This document shows, piece after piece, positions 1 through 11,497 of a stretch of DNA of 64,000 bases. Below the pieces are notes generated by a model that searched no databases, was not told where the DNA came from, and was given only the letters and a program-made list of their open reading frames with translations. Position 1 is the first letter of the stretch, and each line of letters begins with the position of its first letter. The translations under genes and the position numbers were made by a program. This DNA comes from SG8-30 sp963715485 (GTDB lineage Bacteria > Pseudomonadota > Gammaproteobacteria > Steroidobacterales > Steroidobacteraceae), in contig OY970244.1 of NCBI GenBank assembly GCA_963715485.1, forward strand, positions 868,001 to 932,000, given 5' to 3'.

Positions 1-1635
<1,635 letters not shown>

Positions 1636-1707
1636 GGTCGGGTCCTCGACAGCGTGCATCCGGCATGAAACGGGCGCATACCTTACGACAAACCAGGGGA
1701 GCACGGC

Positions 1708-1947
1708 ATGGAACACAGACGGGCACTGAAGCACTGGAGCCTCGCGCTGGTGTGCCTGGGATTCGCCTGCCTGGTGGCGTTCCGCCTCATCGGCGGCGAG
1801 GTGGACGCGGACGGCATCCTGCGCGAGCCGTTCGGGCTGATTCCCGTCGGCTGGTTCAGCATCTCCGTGGGCCTGATCCTGGGCGCGGTGTACGCCTTCG
1901 GGCGGTTGTCCCGGCAGGGTCGTCCGCCACCGCAGGACCCGAATTAG
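1708..1947 (+). CDS. Small two-helix membrane protein, DUF3955-like
   Basis: A 79-residue protein with two hydrophobic helices (about residues 10-28 and 45-65) separated by a polar segment ending LREPFGLIPVGW. That Glu-Pro-Phe...Ile-Pro motif between two helices is what I associate with the DUF3955 family; the assignment is from memory of the family pattern. It is probably an inner-membrane protein of unknown function. It lies divergent from the S9 peptidase and 53 bases upstream of ada, and nothing in the context fixes its role. Confidence 0.6.
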   Translation: MEHRRALKHWSLALVCLGFACLVAFRLIGGEVDADGILREPFGLIPVGWFSISVGLILGAVYAFGRLSRQGRPPPQDPN

Positions 1948-2000
1948 TCGTCGCTTTTTCGGCGTGATACGCGGCGGGGCAGGTGCTACCTTGCGCCCCC

Positions 2001-3080
2001 ATGAAGGCCCTGCCCCCCGTCACCGAGATGCGCCGTGCGTTCCTGCACGGCGATGCCAGCTACGACGGCGTGTTCTACACGGGCGTCAGGACCACCGGCA
2101 TCTTCTGCCGCCCGTCCTGCACGGCCCGCAAGCCGCGTCCGGAGAACGTCGAGTTCTTCGCGACACCGCGCGAGGCGAGCTTCTCCGGTTACCGTCCCTG
2201 CAAGCGCTGCCGGCCGCTGGATGCCGACGGCAAGCCGGCAGCCTGGGTGCAGCGCCTGCTGGCGCGGGTGGATGCCGATCCTTCGCGTCGTATCCCGGCT
2301 GGCGATTTGCGCGCGGCGGGCATCGATCCGGCACGGGCCCGGCGGTATTTCCTCAAGCACTATGGCATGACCTTCCAGGCCTATTGCCGGGCGCGCCGCC
2401 TGGGGGATGCGTTCCGCATGATCAAGGAGGGGATGGCGGTGAGTGAAGCAGCAGCTGGGTCGGGATTCGAGTCGGAAAGCGGCTTCAGGACGGCCTTTGC
2501 CCGTGCCTTCGGCACCACGCCGGCCGAGGCAGCGACCGGGCAGGCGATCCTGCTGGACTGGATCCCGTCGCCGGTCGGACCGCTCATCGCCGGGGCCAAC
2601 GAGGAAGGCGTGTGCCTGCTGGAGTTCACCGACCGGCGCATGCTGGAGGCGCAGCTCGAGACGCTGCGCCGCCGCGTCGGCCGGGTCGTGGTCCCCGGCC
2701 GCCACCGCTGGCTCGACGCGCTGCGCGCACAGCTCGGCGAGTACTTCGCCGGGCGCCGGCGTGACTTCGACCTGCCGCTGGTGATCCGCGGCACGCCGTT
2801 CCAGGAGAAGGTCTGGCGGGCGCTGCTGACGATTCCCTACGGGCAGACCTGGTCCTACCGCGAGCTGGCGGGACGCGTGGGCCAGCCCGGCGCGAGCCGC
2901 GCGGTCGGGACGGCCAACGGCATGAACCGGATCGCGATCGTGATTCCCTGTCACCGCGTGGTGAACGCCGACGGCAAGCTCGGTGGCTACGGTGGCGGGG
3001 TATGGCGCAAGCAGGTCCTGCTCGACCTCGAGCAAGGCCAGCAGTCGTTCATGGCGGAAGGCCCGGCCGCGCACTGCTGA
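2001..3080 (+). CDS. ada: Ada: methylated-DNA methyltransferase and transcriptional activator
   Basis: A 359-residue protein with the full Ada architecture. The N-terminal zinc/methyl-acceptor domain carries Cys36, Cys40, Cys67 and Cys70 (CRPSC and CKRC). An AraC-type helix-turn-helix follows (about 85-165), and the C-terminal O6-alkylguanine transferase domain has the acceptor motif IPCHRVV with Cys317. In the known family, Cys methylation by DNA phosphotriesters turns the protein into an activator of adaptive-response genes, and the C-terminal Cys repairs O6-methylguanine. The ATG at 2001 is preferred to an in-frame one 18 bases upstream because the family begins close to this residue. An AlkB-like gene lies at 57 kb, not adjacent. 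Confidence 0.95.
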   Translation: MKALPPVTEMRRAFLHGDASYDGVFYTGVRTTGIFCRPSCTARKPRPENVEFFATPREASFSGYRPCKRCRPLDADGKPAAWVQRLLARVDADPSRRIPAGDLRAAGIDPARARRYFLKHYGMTFQAYCRARRLGDAFRMIKEGMAVSEAAAGSGFESESGFRTAFARAFGTTPAEAATGQAILLDWIPSPVGPLIAGANEEGVCLLEFTDRRMLEAQLETLRRRVGRVVVPGRHRWLDALRAQLGEYFAGRRRDFDLPLVIRGTPFQEKVWRALLTIPYGQTWSYRELAGRVGQPGASRAVGTANGMNRIAIVIPCHRVVNADGKLGGYGGGVWRKQVLLDLEQGQQSFMAEGPAAHC

Positions 3081-3214
3081 GCGAGCGCGACGAGACCCCG
3101 GGCCCTGGCCGCTCGGCCGGTTGCTCACTGACGTAAGATAGGCTGCCCGGCAGCGCGCAGGGCCGACCCTGTGCGTCCGTTTTCGCTCGCGCCCGCATCC
3201 AGTAGCAAAGCCCT

Positions 3215-6200
3215 ATGTCGATTCATGTCGCACTGACCCACGAGACGCGTTACCGCTACGACCGTCCGACGTCGCTGGGGCCCCAGGTCGTCCGGCTGCG
3301 GCCGGCGCCGCATTCACGCACCCGCATCCTGAGTTACGCGCTGCATGTCGAGCCTTCCGGGCACTTCCTGAACTGGCAGCAGGATCCCCTCGGCAACTAC
3401 CTCGCCCGCATCGTGGTTCCCGAGCGCACCCGCGAGTTCCGCCTGCAGGTGGATCTGGTCGCCGAGATGGCGGTGTTCAATCCCTTCGACTTCTTCCTCG
3501 AGCCCGAGGCAGAGCAGTACCCGTTCGTCTACGAATCGCGCACCGCCAAGGAACTCGAGCCCTACCTGGAACTCGATGAACCCGGCCCGCTGCTGCTCGA
3601 CTGGGTCGGCAGTGTCGATCGCGGCCCGGTGGCCACGATCGACTTCCTCGTCGAGCTGAACCGCCGGCTGCACCTGGACGTCGACTACGTGATCCGGATG
3701 GAGCCGGGCGTGCAGACCTGCGAGGAGACGCTCTCGACCCGGCGCGGTTCCTGCCGCGACTCGGCCTGGCTGCTGGTCCAGGTGCTGCGCCGCCTCGGGC
3801 TGGCGGCGCGCTTCGTGTCGGGATACCTCATCCAGCTGAAGCCGGACGTCGAGGCGCTCGACGGGCCCTCGGGGACCGACAAGGACTTCACGGACCTCCA
3901 CGCCTGGACCGAGGTCTACCTGCCGGGCGCCGGCTGGATCGGGCTCGATCCCACTTCCGGGCTGCTGGCCGGCGAGGGCCACGTCCCGCTGGCCTGCGCG
4001 CCGCATCCGAGCGGCGCGGCGCCGATCACCGGCACCGCCGACGCGACGAAGGTCGACTTCTCCTTCGCGATGCACATCGAGCGCATCGTCGAGACCCCCC
4101 GGGTGACGCGTCCCTACACCGCCGAGCAGTGGTCAGCCATCGATGCGCTGGGGCGCGAGGTGGACGAGCAGCTCATCGAGCAGGACGTTCGGCTCACCAT
4201 GGGAGGTGAACCGACCTTCGTGTCGATCGACGACGTCGATGCGCCGGAGTGGAACACGGCCGCACTGGGCGAGCAGAAGCGGGTCCTGGCCGCGCGCCTC
4301 ATCAAGCGCCTGCGCGATCGCTTCGCGCCCGGCGGGCTGCTGCACTTCGGCCAGGGCAAGTGGTATCCGGGCGAGTCGCTGCCGCGCTGGGCCTTCGCGC
4401 TGTACTGGCGCGGCGACGGGCAGCCGCTCTGGCGCGATGCCAGCGCTGATCGCCCAGGAGGAGTCCGGCGGCGAGGCCACGCTCGACGATGCCAGGGCCT
4501 TCACGGAGGCCCTGGCCGAGGGGCTCGGCGTCGAGCCCGACCGGGTCGTGCCGGCGTTCGAGGATCCGGTGCCCTACCTGACCCGCGAGCAGCGACTCCC
4601 CGAGAATGTCGATCCGCTCGACTCGCGGCTGGAGGATCCCGAGGAACGGGCCCGGCTGGCGCGCGTGTTCGAGCGCGGGCTCGCCGAGCCGGTCGGCTAC
4701 GTGCTGCCGCTGCAGCGCTGGAATGCGCCGCACCAGCGGGCCTGGTACAGCGAGCGCTGGACGACCCGCCGCGGCCGGCTGTTCCTGGTGCCTGGCGACT
4801 CGCCCATCGGCTTTCGCCTGCCGATCGAGTCCCTGCCGCACGTGGCGAAGGAAGACTACCCCTATTTCATCCCGTCCGATCCGTTTGCGCCCAAGGAGCC
4901 CCTGCCGGGCGACGAGCCGGCGGACGAGGACCAGCTCGCCATCCGGCATCCGTCGGGCGCAGGGGCCGAGCGCCAGCGCGTGATGGAGCAGGGCGCGGGG
5001 GCGGGCGGCGTCGCGCGTACCGCGCTCGCGGTCGAGCCGCGCGAGGGCCGGGTGTGCGTCTTCCTGCCGCCGACCGAGACCGCCAACGACTACGTCGAGC
5101 TGATCGGCTGCGTCGAGGCGACGGCCGCGCGCCTCGGCCAGGCGGTCCACGTGGAAGGCTATACGCCGCCGGCCGACGAGCGCCTGAACGTCATCAAGGT
5201 CACGCCGGACCCGGGCGTGATCGAGGTGAACGTGCATCCGGCGCGGGACTGGGAGCAGCTGGCCGCCATCACCACGACGCTGTACGAGGAGGCGCGCCTG
5301 TGCCGCCTCGACGCCCAGAAGTTCCTGATCGACGGCCGGCACACCGGCACCGGCGGCGGCAACCACGTCGTGGTCGGCGGCGCGACCCCGGCCGACAGCC
5401 CGTTCCTGCGCCGGCCGGACCTGCTCGGCAGCCTGATCACCTACTGGCAGAACCATCCGTCGCTGTCATTCCTGTTCTCGGGGCTGTTCATCGGCCCGAC
5501 CAGCCAGGCGCCGCGTGTCGACGAGGCGCGCCACGACCAGCTCTACGAACTGGAGATCGCGCTTCGCCAGGTCGAGCGGACGCGCGACGGCCAGCCTGTC
5601 GAGCCGTGGCTGGTGGATCGCCTGCTGCGCAACATCCTGATCGACGTGACCGGCAATACGCACCGCACCGAGATCTGCATCGACAAGCTGTACTCGCCGG
5701 ACGGTCCGACCGGCCGGCTCGGGCTGGTCGAGTTCCGCGCGTTCGAGATGCCGCCGCACGCGCAGATGAGCCTGACCCAGCAGCTCCTGCTGCGCGCGCT
5801 GATCGCGAGGTTCTGGCGCGAGCCCTACGTCCAGCCGCTGGTGCGGTGGGGCACGACGCTGCACGACCGTTTCATGCTGCCCCACTTCGTGTGGCAGGAC
5901 TTTCGCGACGTGCTCGCGTGACATGCGCGAGGCGGGCTTCCGGATGGAAGAGTCGTGGTTCGAGCCGCACTTCGAGTTCCGGTTCCCGCGCTACGGTTCG
6001 CGTCGAGCGTGGCGGCGTGGAAGTCGAGCTGCGGCAGGCGCTCGAGCCGTGGCACGTGCTCGGGGAGGAAGGCGCCACCGGCGGCACGGCGCGGTACGTC
6101 GATTCCTCGCTCGAGCGCCTCCAGGTCCGGGCCCTTGGGCTCCGGGTCGAACGGCACGTGGTGGCCTGCAACGGGCGGCAGGTGCCGCTGCGGCCGACCG

Positions 6201-6547
6201 ACACGGCGGACGAGTCGGTGGCAGGCGTCCGCTTCCGCGCCTGGCAGCCCGCCCGGTGCCTGCACCCGACCATCCCGGTCCACGCGCCGCTCATCATCGA
6301 GGTCCTGGATCGCTGGTCGGGCCGCTCGCTGGGCGGCTGCACGTATCACGTGGCGCATCCGGGCGGCCGCAACTTCGAGACCTTGCCGGTGAATTCCTAC
6401 GAGGCCGAGAGTCGCCGCCTCGCGCGGTTCTCCGGGCTGGGTCATTCGCCCGGGCCCGTGCGCATCCCTGCGGCGGAGCACAACCCGGAGTTTCCGCTGA
6501 CGCTGGACCTGCGCCGGGCCGCGCCTCCGGAGGACCGTACTGCTTGA
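3215..6547 (+). CDS. Transglutaminase-like / DUF2126 protein (frame-broken by three single-base insertions)
   Basis: First gene of the cp-ATP-grasp operon. The N-terminal ~290 residues form a bacterial transglutaminase-like cysteine protease/amidase domain with Cys180 (RRGSCRDS), His (DLHAW) and Asp (GLDPTSG). The rest is DUF2126 (COG4196), with conserved stretches TMGGEPTF, FGQGKWYPGE, GTGGGNH and ITGNTHRTE-like (VTGNTHRTEICID). The reading frame moves forward by one base near 4439 (LWRD to PALIAQ), at 5919 (VLA, then DMREAGF) and near 5995 (FPRY to VRVERGG). Removing one base at each site gives 1109 residues, the normal family length, ending at the TGA of 6545-6547. No other stops interrupt it. 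Consensus error or recent mutation are both possible. Confidence 0.85.
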   Translation: MSIHVALTHETRYRYDRPTSLGPQVVRLRPAPHSRTRILSYALHVEPSGHFLNWQQDPLGNYLARIVVPERTREFRLQVDLVAEMAVFNPFDFFLEPEAEQYPFVYESRTAKELEPYLELDEPGPLLLDWVGSVDRGPVATIDFLVELNRRLHLDVDYVIRMEPGVQTCEETLSTRRGSCRDSAWLLVQVLRRLGLAARFVSGYLIQLKPDVEALDGPSGTDKDFTDLHAWTEVYLPGAGWIGLDPTSGLLAGEGHVPLACAPHPSGAAPITGTADATKVDFSFAMHIERIVETPRVTRPYTAEQWSAIDALGREVDEQLIEQDVRLTMGGEPTFVSIDDVDAPEWNTAALGEQKRVLAARLIKRLRDRFAPGGLLHFGQGKWYPGESLPRWAFALYWRGDGQPLWRDASADRPGGVRRRGHARRCQGLHGGPGRGARRRARPGRAGVRGSGALPDPRAATPRECRSARLAAGGSRGTGPAGARVRARARRAGRLRAAAAALECAAPAGLVQRALDDPPRPAVPGAWRLAHRLSPADRVPAARGEGRLPLFHPVRSVCAQGAPAGRRAGGRGPARHPASVGRRGRAPARDGAGRGGGRRRAYRARGRAARGPGVRLPAADRDRQRLRRADRLRRGDGRAPRPGGPRGRLYAAGRRAPERHQGHAGPGRDRGERASGAGLGAAGRHHHDAVRGGAPVPPRRPEVPDRRPAHRHRRRQPRRGRRRDPGRQPVPAPAGPARQPDHLLAEPSVAVIPVLGAVHRPDQPGAACRRGAPRPALRTGDRASPGRADARRPACRAVAGGSPAAQHPDRRDRQYAPHRDLHRQAVLAGRSDRPARAGRVPRVRDAAARADEPDPAAPAARADREVLARALRPAAGAVGHDAARPFHAAPLRVAGLSRRARVTCARRASGWKSRGSSRTSSSGSRATVRVERGGVEVELRQALEPWHVLGEEGATGGTARYVDSSLERLQVRALGLRVERHVVACNGRQVPLRPTDTADESVAGVRFRAWQPARCLHPTIPVHAPLIIEVLDRWSGRSLGGCTYHVAHPGGRNFETLPVNSYEAESRRLARFSGLGHSPGPVRIPAAEHNPEFPLTLDLRRAAPPEDRTA
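6529..6546 (+). promoter_or_regulatory. Shine-Dalgarno GGAGGA and TTG start overlapping upstream stop
   Basis: GGAGGA at 6529-6534 lies nine bases before a TTG at 6544 that overlaps the TGA of the preceding gene (TTGA). The frame from this TTG leads directly into the cp-ATP-grasp protein (LNSFTEPLPE...). The next in-frame ATG is at 6598, with no comparable ribosome-binding site. TTG with translational coupling is the preferred start. Confidence 0.7.
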
Positions 6548-9138
6548 ACTCGTTCACCGAGCCCCTGCCGGAATCGCCGGATCCGACGCTGGCGTCGATG
6601 TTCGACACCTATCGTCCGCTTCCGGGCGTCTACGACGAGATGGCCTCGGACGACGGCCGGATCCGGCCGCACTGGCAGCAGCTCGTCGACGCATTGCGTG
6701 GCGTCTCGCGCGGTGAAATGGACGAGCGATGGAGGCGGGTCGAGCGGATCCTCTACGAGAACGGCCTGACGCACGACATCTTCTCGGAGGGCGGTGCGAC
6801 GACGCGGCCCTGGCGTCTCGACGCCCTGCCGCTGCTGATTGCGCCGGATGACTGGCGCCGCCTCGAGGCAGGACTGATCCAGCGCGCGCGCCTGCTCGAT
6901 CGGGTGCTCGCGGACTGCTACGGCGAGCAGCGACTGATACGCGAGGGACGCCTGCCCGCGCCGCTGGTGCTGGGCAACCCGCAGTTCCTGCGGCCCTGCC
7001 ACGGGGTGGCCGTGCCCGGCGGTCGCCGCCTGCACTACTACGCGGCCGACGTCGGGCGGTCCCCGGACGGTGACTGGTGGGTGCTGAAGGATCGTTGCGA
7101 GTCGCCGGTCGGCGGCGGCTATGCCCTCGAGAACCGGATCGCGCTGCGCAACGGCCTGCCGGACGAATTTGCCGCCAATCGCGTGCAGCCGCTGGCGGGG
7201 TTCTTCAACAGGGTGCACGAAGGGCATACGGCGCTGGCCGGCACGCCCGAGCCCCGCATCGTCGTGCTCACTCCCGGCCCGACGGCGCCCGGCTACTTCG
7301 CGCATTCCTACCTGGCGCGGTACCAGGGCTATGTGCTGGCCCAGGGGGCCGACCTGACGGTGCGCGACAATCGCGTCTACCTCAAGACGATCGAGGGACT
7401 GCGGCCCGTCGACGTGATCATCCGGCGCGTCGATGCCGGCTCCTGCGACCCGCTCGAGCTGCGAAGTGACTCCGGCGTGGGCGTAGCCGGGCTCGTCGAG
7501 GCGGTGCGCGCGGGAAAGGTGATGGTCGTCAATGCGCTCGGCAGCGGCCTGACCGACACCGAGAGCCTGATGCCCTTCCTTCCCGGGCTCTGCCAGCACC
7601 TGCTGAAGGAGGACCTGCAGCTGCCGTCGCTCGCGACCTGGTGGTGCGGGCACGCCGGCGCCCGGGACTACGTGCTCGACAACCTGGGCTTCCTGGAGAC
7701 CCGCGACATCTTCCACCGCGGCGCGAGCGAGCCAGGGAGCCAGAACCCCGACGGCCCCGAGGCGTGGCAGCTGGGAGGCGATCGCGAGCTGATCGCCCGG
7801 CGCGGTTTCGCCTACCTCGCACGCGAACCGATGAAGCTGTCGACCGTTCCGGTGCTCGGGGAAGGACGGGATCACGCCGGTGCCGTACGCACTGCGGGTC
7901 TTCGTCGCCGTCGATGCCAACGACTACGTCGTGATGCCCGGTGGGCTCGCGCGGCTATGCCCGCCGCATCCGGGACAGGCGTTCGACTTCGGGCGCTTCG
8001 GGGACGGCAAGGACACCTGGGTCCTGTCCGGCGAGTCGGCGCGGCCGCTGCCGCCCGCGGCGCACCCGCGCCGGCGCCGTGCAATTGCGGCGGACGGGCC
8101 GTGAGCTACCGAGCCACAGTGCCGACAACCTGTTCTGGCTGGGCCGCTACGCCGAGCGTACCGAGGGCATGATGCGCGAGGTGCGCGCCGCGCTGCAGCG
8201 CCTCGTCGACGACGAGCGCCCCGACGAGGACCTGCTCGCGATCGATCGCGTCCTGCGGCAGACGTTCGAGAAGGCGGATATTGCACCGCCGCAGGGCAAC
8301 GAGTTGCTTGCCGACCCACGTCGCCACCTCGAGCGACAGCTCGGTGAGCTGGTCTTCGACGTCGATCGGCCCTACGGCCTGCGCCGGTCGCTGCGCGATC
8401 TCGGTCGTACCGCCACGCTGGCCCGGGACCGGCTGTCGGCCGACTCCTGGCGGATCCTGCGATCGCTGCAGCCGGAGGAATTCTCGCGGCGACCGGGTCC
8501 GGTCGCGCCGCGCCGTCGCCTGCGCATCGCCGGCCTGATGGGCCAGCTGGACCATGGCGATCCAGCGACTGGCGGCGTTCAGCGGCATGTGCATGGAGAA
8601 CATGACGCGCAGCTTCGGCTGGAGCTTCATCGACATGGGCCGCCGGATCGAGCGCAGCGTGCAGACCCTCGCGCTGCTCGGGAGCCTGCCCGAGGCTGGC
8701 GACCCGGAGGACGACGGCCGCCTGATCCTGCTGCTCGATATCGCGGACAGCTTCATGACCTACCGGTCGCGCTACCTGCTGACACCGCAGCTGGCGCCGG
8801 TGCTGGACCTGCTGCTGATCGACGAGTCGAATCCACGCTCGGTGGCCTTTCAGCTCTCGGCCCTGGTCGGCCACCTGGGCCGGCTGCGGCATGACGCGGC
8901 GGAGCCCGAGGATCGCGTCGAGTATCGCGTCGCTTCCGGTGCGCTCGCTGTGCTGCGCGCGACCGATGTCGGCCCGCTGTGTCGCCGCAGCGGGGACGGT
9001 CATCGACCGGCGATGCGGTCACTGCTGGAGCGCGTGGCCGAGGACCTGCCGCGTGTGACCGTCGGCATCACCCGCAACTACTTCAGCCATGCCGACGGCG
9101 TCGCTTCCTTCTCGACGGCCAGCGCCGCGCCGCGCTGA
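6544..9138 (+). CDS. Circularly permuted ATP-grasp fused to alpha-E domain (frame-broken by three single-base insertions)
   Basis: The N-terminal ~500 residues are a circularly permuted ATP-grasp (COG2308/DUF407) with YDEM, ILYENGLTHDIF, WVLKDRCESPVGGGYALENR, VIIRRVD and the nucleotide-side NALGSGLTDTE. The C-terminal ~330 residues are an alpha-E domain (COG2307/DUF403): ADNLFWLGRYAERTEGMMR, then AAFSGMCMENMTR and DIGRRIER-like (DMGRRIERS). The frame steps forward by one base near 7862, near 8068 and at 8555. With one base removed at each, the product is 863 residues, typical of such fusions. The predicted role is ATP-dependent amide (peptide) bond formation, with alpha-E as a helical partner of unknown detail. 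It is coupled to the upstream gene and followed after five bases by a second transglutaminase. Confidence 0.85.
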
Positions 9139-9143
9139 ACGCC

Positions 9144-10049
9144 ATGCGCTACGACATTCGCCACCGCACGACCTATCGCTACGGCCAGCCGGTGTCGATC
9201 TCCCACCACATGCTGCACCTGTCGCCGCGACAGGGCCCGCACCAGGTGGTCCATGGCTCGTCGATCACCGTCTCGCCGGTTCCGGCGGTGCGCAGCGATA
9301 CCGCCGACTACTTCGAGAACCCCGCCACCTTCGTCACGATCCAGGAACAGCACGAGGAACTCGTCATCGAGGCGCGCTCGGACGTCGAGGTGACGCTGCC
9401 GCCCGAGCGGCCACCGGAGCGGTCCATGCCATGGGACCGGATTTTCGGCCACCTCGAGCAGGACCTGACGGCAGCCGGGCTCGACTCGCTGCAGTTCGCC
9501 TTCGACTCGCCCTATACGCTTGCAGGCCCGGACGTCGCGGCCTTCGCCCGGGAGTCCTTCCCTCCCGGGCGGCCGCTGCTCGACGCTGCGCTCGACCTGA
9601 CGCGGCGCATCCACGGGGAGTTCCGTTACGACAGCACCGCGACCAGCGTGTCGACGCCGGTGGACGAGGTCTTCCGGCTGCGGCGAGGTGTCTGCCAGGA
9701 CTTCGCGCACCTGGAGCTGGCCTGCCTGCGCTCGCTGGCGCTGCCGGCCCGGTACGTGAGCGGCTACCTGCTGACCCGGCCACCGCCCGGCCGGGAGAAG
9801 CTGGTCGGCAGCGACGCCTCGCACGCCTGGGTCTCCGTCTGGTGCCCGGAGTCCGGCTGGGTGGACCTGGATCCCACCAACAACACGATGACCCGTGACG
9901 AGCACATCACGCTCGCCTGGGGCCGGGACTACGGGGACATCAGCCCCATAAACGGGGTAATCTTTGGCGGTGGGGAGCACAGCATCGACGTGGCGGTCGA
10001 CGTGACGCCGGCGACGGTCCAGGAACGCGAGGGACGGCAAGGGACATGA
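9144..10049 (+). CDS. Transglutaminase-like protein (COG1305), second copy in operon
   Basis: A 301-residue protein starting MRYDIRHRTTYRYG, the usual N-terminal beta-domain of this family. The papain-like catalytic triad is visible: Cys184 (RRGVCQDFAH), His (DASHAWVSV) and Asp (WVDLDPTNN). No signal peptide is seen, so it is probably cytoplasmic. In the predicted peptide-ligase system these proteins are thought to hydrolyse or trim the peptide made by the ATP-grasp enzyme. Its ATG lies five bases after the alpha-E fusion stop, and its end overlaps the next ATG by four bases (ATGA). The frame is intact. Confidence 0.9.
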   Translation: MRYDIRHRTTYRYGQPVSISHHMLHLSPRQGPHQVVHGSSITVSPVPAVRSDTADYFENPATFVTIQEQHEELVIEARSDVEVTLPPERPPERSMPWDRIFGHLEQDLTAAGLDSLQFAFDSPYTLAGPDVAAFARESFPPGRPLLDAALDLTRRIHGEFRYDSTATSVSTPVDEVFRLRRGVCQDFAHLELACLRSLALPARYVSGYLLTRPPPGREKLVGSDASHAWVSVWCPESGWVDLDPTNNTMTRDEHITLAWGRDYGDISPINGVIFGGGEHSIDVAVDVTPATVQEREGRQGT

Positions 10050-11497
10050 CCGACCGCAAGCCCGCCGGGCTGCTCAGCGGCTACGACCCGGGCGGCTTCT
10101 ACTGCGAGATGTTCGGCGGCCGGCGATCCGCGGCCGGCCACACCCGCGTGGTGCGCGACCGGCTCGACCACATGACCCTGGCCGACCTGCGGCGTCGCGC
10201 GCAGGCAGCCGAGCGCGAGCTGTTCAACCTGGGCGTCACTTTCACCGTCTACACCAGTCGCGAGCAGATCGACCGCATCCTGCCCTTCGACGTGATCCCG
10301 CGGGTCCTGTCGGCGGCCGAGTGGGAGACGATCGAGCGCGGCGTCGTCCAGCGGGTCACGGCGCTCAACAAGTTCATCGAGGACATCTATCACGGGCAGC
10401 GCATCCTGCGCGACGGGATCGTCCCGGCGGAGCTCGTGCTCGGCAACGCCAACTACAGGCCGCAGATGCGGGGCCTCAAGGTTCCCTTCGGCAGCTACGT
10501 CAACATCTGCGGCACCGACCTCGTCCGCGGCGGCGATGCGCGCTTCTACGTGCTGGAAGACAATGCGCGCACGCCCTCCGGGGTGTCCTATGTGGTCGAG
10601 AACCGCCACCTCACCCAGCGGGCATTCCCGGACCTGATGCGCGACATCGGCGTGCGCTCGGTGTCGAACTACGGACAGCGGCTCATCGGCAAGCTGTCCG
10701 AACTGGCCGAGGGGATCGATGCGAACCCATCGGTGGTGCTGCTCTCGCCGGGCGTCTACAACTCGGCGTACTTCGAGCACGTGTTCCTGGCCCGCGAGAT
10801 GGGCGTTCCCCTGGTGGAGGGGCGCGACCTGGTCATCCGGGACGACCGTGTCTTCATGAAGACGACCGGCGGGTTGCAGGGCGTCAACGTGATCTACCGT
10901 CGCATCGACGACGACTTCCTCGATCCAGAGGTGTTCAACAAGGAGAGCATGCTCGGCGTGCCCGGCCTGATGCGCGCCTACCGCGCGGGCAACGTGATGC
11001 TGGCCAATGCCATCGGCACCGGCATTGCCGACGACAAGGCCGTGTATGCCTACGTGCCGCGAATCATCCGCTACTACCTCGACGAGGAGGCCATCCTGCC
11101 GAACGTCGAGACGCACATCTGCCGCGAGAGCGAGGGCCTCGAGTACACCCTGGCCAACCTGGACAAGCTGGTCGTCAAGCCGGTGGGCGCCTCGGGTGGC
11201 TACGGGATCCTGATCGGGCCGCAGGCCAGCCGCAAGGCGCTGGCCGAGTTCCGGCGCAAGCTGCGCGAGGATCCTGCCAACTTCATCAGCCAGCCCGTCG
11301 TGGAACTGTCGGTCTCGCCGACCGTGACCCGCAACGGCATCGCGCCGCGGCACGTGGACCTGCGGCCGTTTGCGGTGACGGGCCGCTCGACCTGGGTGCT
11401 GCCGGGAGGGCTGACCCGCGTGGCCCTGCGCAAGGGCTCGCTGATCGTCAACTCGTCGCAGGGCGGCGGCTCGAAGGATACCTGGGTCCTTGAATAA
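10046..11497 (+). CDS. Circularly permuted ATP-grasp protein (COG2308), stand-alone copy
   Basis: A 483-residue intact protein, paralogous to the N-terminal half of the fusion encoded upstream. Shared landmarks are YDPGGFYCEMF, TFTVYTSREQIDRILPFD, YVLEDNARTPSGVSYVVENR, VIYRRIDDDFLDPE, NAIGTGIADDKAVY and KPVGASGGYGILIGP, the last a glycine-rich nucleotide-binding loop. It probably catalyses ATP-dependent ligation of an amino group to a carboxylate. The start overlaps the transglutaminase stop and the end overlaps the alpha-E start, so all three should be translated together. Confidence 0.9.
   Translation: MTDRKPAGLLSGYDPGGFYCEMFGGRRSAAGHTRVVRDRLDHMTLADLRRRAQAAERELFNLGVTFTVYTSREQIDRILPFDVIPRVLSAAEWETIERGVVQRVTALNKFIEDIYHGQRILRDGIVPAELVLGNANYRPQMRGLKVPFGSYVNICGTDLVRGGDARFYVLEDNARTPSGVSYVVENRHLTQRAFPDLMRDIGVRSVSNYGQRLIGKLSELAEGIDANPSVVLLSPGVYNSAYFEHVFLAREMGVPLVEGRDLVIRDDRVFMKTTGGLQGVNVIYRRIDDDFLDPEVFNKESMLGVPGLMRAYRAGNVMLANAIGTGIADDKAVYAYVPRIIRYYLDEEAILPNVETHICRESEGLEYTLANLDKLVVKPVGASGGYGILIGPQASRKALAEFRRKLREDPANFISQPVVELSVSPTVTRNGIAPRHVDLRPFAVTGRSTWVLPGGLTRVALRKGSLIVNSSQGGGSKDTWVLE

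Noticed and set aside
4302..5456. Long minus-strand frame opposite the DUF2126 region
   Set aside because: Antisense shadow in high-GC sequence; the plus strand shows conserved DUF2126 motifs through the same bases.
4430..8560. Programmed ribosomal frameshifting as explanation for the frame changes
   Set aside because: Six sites without shared slippery sequences or downstream structures, and all in the same sense; error or mutation is simpler.
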